Program-made: the position numbers and the translations under genes
Source: Dermacentor variabilis
Taxonomy: Eukaryota; Arthropoda; Arachnida; Ixodida; Ixodidae
Direction: 5' to 3'
DNA length: 64,000 bases
NCBI RefSeq assembly: GCF_050947875.1
Contig: NC_134570.1
Span: 107,722,122-107,786,121, forward strand
Part shown: positions 59,205-64,000 of the stretch, piece after piece
Position numbering within the stretch: the first letter of the stretch is position 1
Layout of the letters: every line of letters starts with the position of its first letter
Notes under the pieces: generated by a model
Seen by the model: the letters and a program-made list of their open reading frames with translations, nothing else
Databases searched by the model: none
What the model was told of the DNA's origin: nothing

Positions 59205-62175
59205 GCTGAGTGATGATGATTGAGTTTTAATGGCGCGAGGTCCAGTGCTGGACAAAGAGCGCCAAACACATGATGTATGTAGTTAACTATGGTTCATGAA
59301 ATCTAGAATGTACCATGGCTGTAAAGGGGTCTAAAACGAGTCACTGTGTAAGTGCGTAAAACATGCAGGTGTTAAAAATATGAAAATGAGAAGTGAGGTA
59401 TGTTTCAACCATAAAATGTAAGCTGCGAAGTGATCATAAGATTAAGATGTAAAATTATGAAGGAAGCATTGATGCTTTACCCTCGTCTTTCAGCGCATGA
59501 ACCGGGAAGCACGTGCTCTAAATACTACTTCCGCACCAGCAGCCTCCTTTAAGAGGCTGTGCTACGGATCACTTGGGTGTATAACATGCAGTACACCTGC
59601 ATCCTTTAAAAGATCTAAGGTTGATTTTACATCAGAGAGTGGGTCGTTATATAGGAACATTGCTGGATATAATGGAATTTGTTGATGGCGTGGTAAAAGG
59701 GAGTGCTTTTTCTTTCTGGGAGCTTCTAATTCATGGCATTCCTGCAACACGTGAAGGACAGTCAGCGTCTCGCCACATTTACCACAGATAGGTGGCCCAT
59801 CACCAGTCAGCAAGTACGAGTGTGTACCATATATGTGGCTGATTCTCAGTAGACAGAACATGACCTCGTATATTTTTTGTATGGGTGGCCAATTCCCCAA
59901 CTGTGGCTTAGTAACGTGCACCTTATTGGATGTTTCAGTGCCCCATAAGCGTTGCCAATAGCTCCTAACTTTTTTTCCACAAGAAAGGTTTAAAGTCTAT
60001 GGCAGGGACAGCTAAAGAGAAGTTGGTGGCTTTTGTAGCCATTGATGTGGCCGTTTCGTCTGAAGCATATTGCCCTTGATACCTCTATGGCCGGGTACTC
60101 AGAACATTGTGATATGCTGGTTAGGGATACACATTGTACAGAGATGTGAGTAAAGATCATTAAGCACGGGATTTCCCTGTTTAGCGAACGACATTATGGA
60201 TCTTACGACACTTGAGTGAGTGGATACAACTGCTGCATGTATCTTTGGTTTCCTTATGTGCTTGACAGCCGACAATACTGCATACGCCTCAGCCGAGAAG
60301 ATACTCATTTCCGGATGTAAAATGTCTGATTCGGCGCAGGATGGACAAACCGCTACACCGGCATGAGACTTAGACGCGTCAGTGTAAAATACTTGGCACG
60401 AATATTTTGACTGAGCTTCGATGAAATGCATTTGAATATGTGCCTCTGAAGCATATTTTGCAACGTCTACAAGTGATGTGTCACATTCAATGTCCTCCCG
60501 GTGCCACTACGACAACGGCGGCGCTGGAGCAATCAGGCGATGCCCAAAGAGTTGGACATCCATTTCTTCGCTGAGGCTGCTCACACGCAAAGAAAAAGGC
60601 TGCCTCACTGCAGGTCGATTACAAAGAAGTGTGACACTGGTGATATAGTTTACGCTAGAATAAGAGGAATGCTCAAAGTTGACATTCACTTTGAAAAAAG
60701 TACGCGAAGCTCTAATGTGACCACTGCAGATGGAGTGACCACGCCTTAGCTTTTATTTAGAGGCTTGCCACAGGACTTGTCCTGTGGCTAGTCGGATGCC
60801 TAGATGGTTGACGGGATCCAGTATCGTCAGAGCGCTTGCGGCGTAGCAAACTGGCGCACTATAGCGCCATAATCCAATCGCGTACGCATAAGAGTGTTGT
60901 GGAGGTCCATGAGGCACTCACTATCACTATATACCACCTAGAGTGCGACAGTCTTTCAATAATGTTCATTGTTTTTAGGCATTTGCTTTTGAGATACTTT
61001 ACATATGGATGAAAGTGTTGAGTCCAGCACGATGGCTAGAAATTTGTGTTCTGTGGTCACCGGCATACGATGCTTCTGCAGATATACATTGGGTTCTGCA
61101 AGTAAGCCTCTCTTTCGTGTGAAAATAACGCAGGAAATTTTAAGAGGATTTAGCTTAAAGCCATAATCCTTCTGCCCATTTACATACTTTGTTCAAACCA
61201 AGCTGAACAAGTCGCACACAGGTGGCGAGGTTACACGACTTGAATTCTAACTGTATATCCTCTACGTACACGAAATAAAGCATATTCTGCGGTAAACATG
61301 ACCGCAAGGAATTCATTTTTACGACAAAAAGGGTACAGCTTAATACCCCACCTTTCGGTACCCCAGTTTCTTGAACAAATGGTCCGGAGAGAGCATTGCC
61401 AACTCTAACACGAGGTGTATGGTGCGATAAGTAACTTTCAGTTACATTCAGCATATTGCCTCGAATACGCATTTTTGAGAAGTCTCGTAAAATGCCATAT
61501 TGCCAAATTGTGTCGTATGCCTTTTCTATGTCTAAGAACACGGAAAGAAAGAACGGCTTACGGATAAGGGCGTCGCGAATGTTTGCATCAATCCGCGCGA
61601 GATGGTCGGTAGTCGACCGACCCTCCTTGAAACCACACTGATAAGAGTCAAGAATTTTGTTCAGTTCAACAGAATGTAAAAAGACGACGATTTATCATTT
61701 TTTCAAAGAGTTTTCATAAGCAGCTTTGAGTGCTACTGGGCGGTAACTTGATACGTGGGATGGGTCTTTACCTTGTTTCAAGACCGGGACCACAATAGCT
61801 GCTTTCCATGTGGATCGAAGGTATCCGGCAGCCAAAATAGAGTTGAAAAGTACCAGCAGTATCGTCTGTGTGTCGGTGTGCAGGTTTTTAATCATGTCAT
61901 ACATGATTCTGTCAGTTCCCAGTGCAGAGCTCCCACATACGCTCAAGGCAGCTCTCAGCTCGGCAATATTAAAAGAACGGTTGTGCGGTTCATTCGGTCG
62001 GCATTTACGGTCAAGCCATTTGAATTCTGCTTCTTGCTTGTATTTAAGAAATGGGTTTGAGTAGCGTATTGAGCTTGATAGAGGCTTGAAGTGTCTGCCC
62101 AGGGAGTCGGCCTCGTCTTCCAATGGATTCGGTAACCAAGGGCAACAGGTGGACTTGCCGCCCCTTTAGCCATGC
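59205..62175 (-). mobile_element. I-like LINE, 5'-truncated, with RT and RNase H
   Basis: From 5' to 3' on the minus strand: RT start (62,123-61,695; IVVPVLKQGKDPSHVSSYRP), RT core (61,541-61,155; FLDIEKAYDTIW, GVPKGGVLSC, and FVYVEDIQL where YVDD is expected), RNase H (60,431-60,099; VFYTDASKSHAGVAV and FSAEAYAVLSA, with His in STHSSVV where Asp is usual), C-terminal zinc motif (59,921-59,562; CGKCGETLTVLHVLQEC). It ends ATTAAAACTCAATCATCATCA. The endonuclease and ORF1 are missing. Both RT and RNase H have changed active-site residues. Confidence 0.9.
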
Positions 62176-63261
62176 AGTCGTCTTGAAAGGATGGCGGCGT
62201 AGTCGCATTTGCAGTCAGCGCCTACTAATAGCCCAGTTTGATACCCTTAAGACGTGGCTATCGACGTGAAACCATGTGGAAGAGACAAGGCCCATCTTGC
62301 GCAGCTAGCACTTCGTCCTCATTTGAACGATGCCCGCTGCCGTCATAGGTCGGGCAAGTGTGCCATGGGGAGAAGAGAACTTGCGAATTGGGAAAATCGT
62401 TCACTGTGATCGGGGCTTAAGTGGAGCAAATGCATACGTTTACGCCCATGGGAGTATGCTCCCACGGGTGCGACAGCCTTTCACGACGCGCGGGATGTGA
62501 TTTCGGGCGCAGGAACCACTCAGTGTATAGTGCAGGTTTAAACGAGTCTTTCTCGGAACTACGGCCCCGTACTCAAACATATACGACATGCCGGCCCCTT
62601 CGTAGGCGCTTTAAAAGAATGTCAAGCTTAGCAAGCCTGAGCCGAGAAGGATTTTTATACGCTTATTCTAATCGTGCAGTTCTGTCATACTTGGTAAGCG
62701 GGAGAAATATATCGCGATTTCTTCATGCATCGCAAGCGTGGATGTGGGCCAGTTTTACACGCGCGTACACGCGTGTCTGTCTTCACTCCTAATTGTTCAG
62801 GCATGATAAAGGGAGATCTTGAGACACGCGAGGAATGCGTCTCGCTGGAAACACCACTTTCTGACGGCGTAAACTTTCTTGCTGGGTATACCACTATTCT
62901 TTCTGCCGAACTCAGATAGCTCGATATTCGTACAATATTTCGCGGATTTAGAGCACATGCTTGAATTTTCAAAGTACAAGGTCCACATATATGACGACTT
63001 CGCTTAAAGTCCACTGAGCTGCCGACATCGCTCAAAGCGACTGCTTAGGGGAACGCGAAAAATCACAATATGCAATCGGGCTCTTCAATTTGAACGAATT
63101 TTACCAGCTAAACAGAATTCGAAATTGTGCGGGCACCATTTTAGAATTCACAAGAACAATTGTCCCGATATTCCGTGCCAACGAGGTGTCATGCCAACGA
63201 GCTTAATTGTTCCAGTCGACCACTTTCATCCACCATTCTCTATTTCGTTTTTGTTACCATT
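62176..63261. other. No gene recognised
   Basis: Short frames only, the longest 123 aa at 62,421-62,792, without a domain. Confidence 0.45.
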
Positions 63262-64000
63262 TGAAGAGACACTAAAGGAAAAAATTATGTCAAGCTAAAG
63301 TGATAGTTTAGTATTCGAGAACGTCTTAGGCGTCATTACTATCGCGAAGAGAACTTAAGTAATCGAGCAATTGAGAACGCGATTATAGACTCTCTCGAAA
63401 CATTCAAGTACTAGCCCTCGAAGACACTCCTATTCAATCACTAATAATAAAAAGACTATTATATCGCTTTGTAAGACGAATGAAAATGCTACTTGTCCAG
63501 TTCTATTTGGTTTAAAAAAAGGGAGTCATCGACCTTGTCCCTACAACGCGAAAGGTTTCGTTTTCGCTCGACACCGCGGCTCCGCCCGTGCTGTCGCGTT
63601 TCAGTGGTTTCGCTATTGCGTAGTGTTGCGCTGGTTTTTCTGGCTCGCTAAAATCACACACATTGCAAGTAGCAAAGAATGCCACCTCCATGTGATGTCA
63701 CGGGACTCCCGAACGGTCCACGCCACTTGACCAAGAGCAGCTGCAGCGGCGAATCCAACGCTCTGTCTTGACGCGGTTTCTCCATGGCCGCGCGTTTGCG
63801 TTTTCCGCAGAAAACCGTAGCGCCGTCTGTCGGGCGCCGTTTTACTCATTAACGGGAGTAAATGGCGGTGATGGCGTATGCAACGTCAGCACTTCCCGTT
63901 CGGGGGCGGGCGATTTGAATTGCGCTAAAGGTTTGCGGAGCTTTCAGACGCACTTTTCTCGTAAACTAAGCCTTTTCTTGGTACGAAACAAGTTCTGCGA
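63262..64000 (+). repeat. Probable noncoding dispersed repeat, runs off the window
   Basis: Starts GAAGAGACACTAAAGG and contains CTCGTAAACTAAGCCTTTTC near the end, both recalled from frequent tick repeats. A related start occurs at 42,965 on the minus strand. No coding capacity. Right end not seen. Confidence 0.35.

Noticed and set aside
1..64000. Bacterial or phage origin, CRISPR arrays
   Set aside because: Regular repeats are satellites and microsatellites without spacers. Introns, SINEs and LINEs show a eukaryotic genome.

Overview
This is eukaryotic DNA, almost certainly from a hard tick (Ixodidae; a metastriate such as Rhipicephalus is my best guess). The evidence is several copies of a tRNA-headed SINE that I recognise as the tick Ruka-type family, RTE, Tx1-like and I-like LINE remnants of the kind that fill tick genomes, and a split T-box gene of metazoan type. 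There are no operons, ribosome binding sites, phage genes or CRISPR arrays. Repeats dominate the window.

The one convincing host gene lies on the minus strand. It is the 5' part of a T-box transcription factor of the Tbx1/org-1 class: exon 1 at 55,784-55,517 (strong Kozak start, eh1-like FSIAALM repressor motif, GT donor) and exon 2 at 44,105-43,766 (start of the T-box, GT donor). The exon phases match (1, then 2). Intron 1 is about 11.4 kb. The remaining T-box exons were not found, so everything from 43,765 down to position 1 may be intron 2, or the gene may be broken by the assembly.

Layout. 1-2,174: unremarkable sequence with one SINE flanked by a 15-bp target duplication. 2,175-17,932: about eight head-to-tail copies of a ~1.93-kb satellite monomer, nearly identical in the middle and diverged at both ends; its last two monomers carry three retroelement 3' ends. 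17,933-25,600: sequence with no recognisable gene, several microsatellites, a dispersed repeat (called X here) and a plus-strand RTE 3' fragment. 25,628-33,000: a ~3.5-kb block present twice, each copy holding an internally deleted RTE LINE on the minus strand, the right half of repeat X, and the 5' end of a Tx1-like LINE on the plus strand. The second copy runs into a long but decayed Tx1-like LINE (to ~36,829), followed by a 5'-truncated I-like LINE (36,830-38,490). 38,491-43,765: little recognisable, a fold-back element, and a (CTG)n(CTA)n(TAG)n microsatellite that is a near-perfect hairpin. 44,106-55,516 (intron 1): a second fold-back, two parts of a Ty3/gypsy pol, an RNase H piece of a LINE, a hAT transposase C-terminus, a hAT-like non-autonomous element and SINEs. 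55,540-56,360: CpG-rich 5' region of the T-box gene. 56,361-64,000: a SINE, a small DNA transposon with long inverted repeats, a minus-strand I-like LINE with RT and RNase H, and a noncoding repeat at the end.

The most useful new observation is that an RTE insertion bounded on both sides by CCAAGTCG begins at its 5' end with a tRNA-like sequence containing A- and B-box motifs. The tRNA-like head therefore moved as part of the element. The second is the 1.93-kb satellite, whose copies show local sharing and patchwork exchange of variants.
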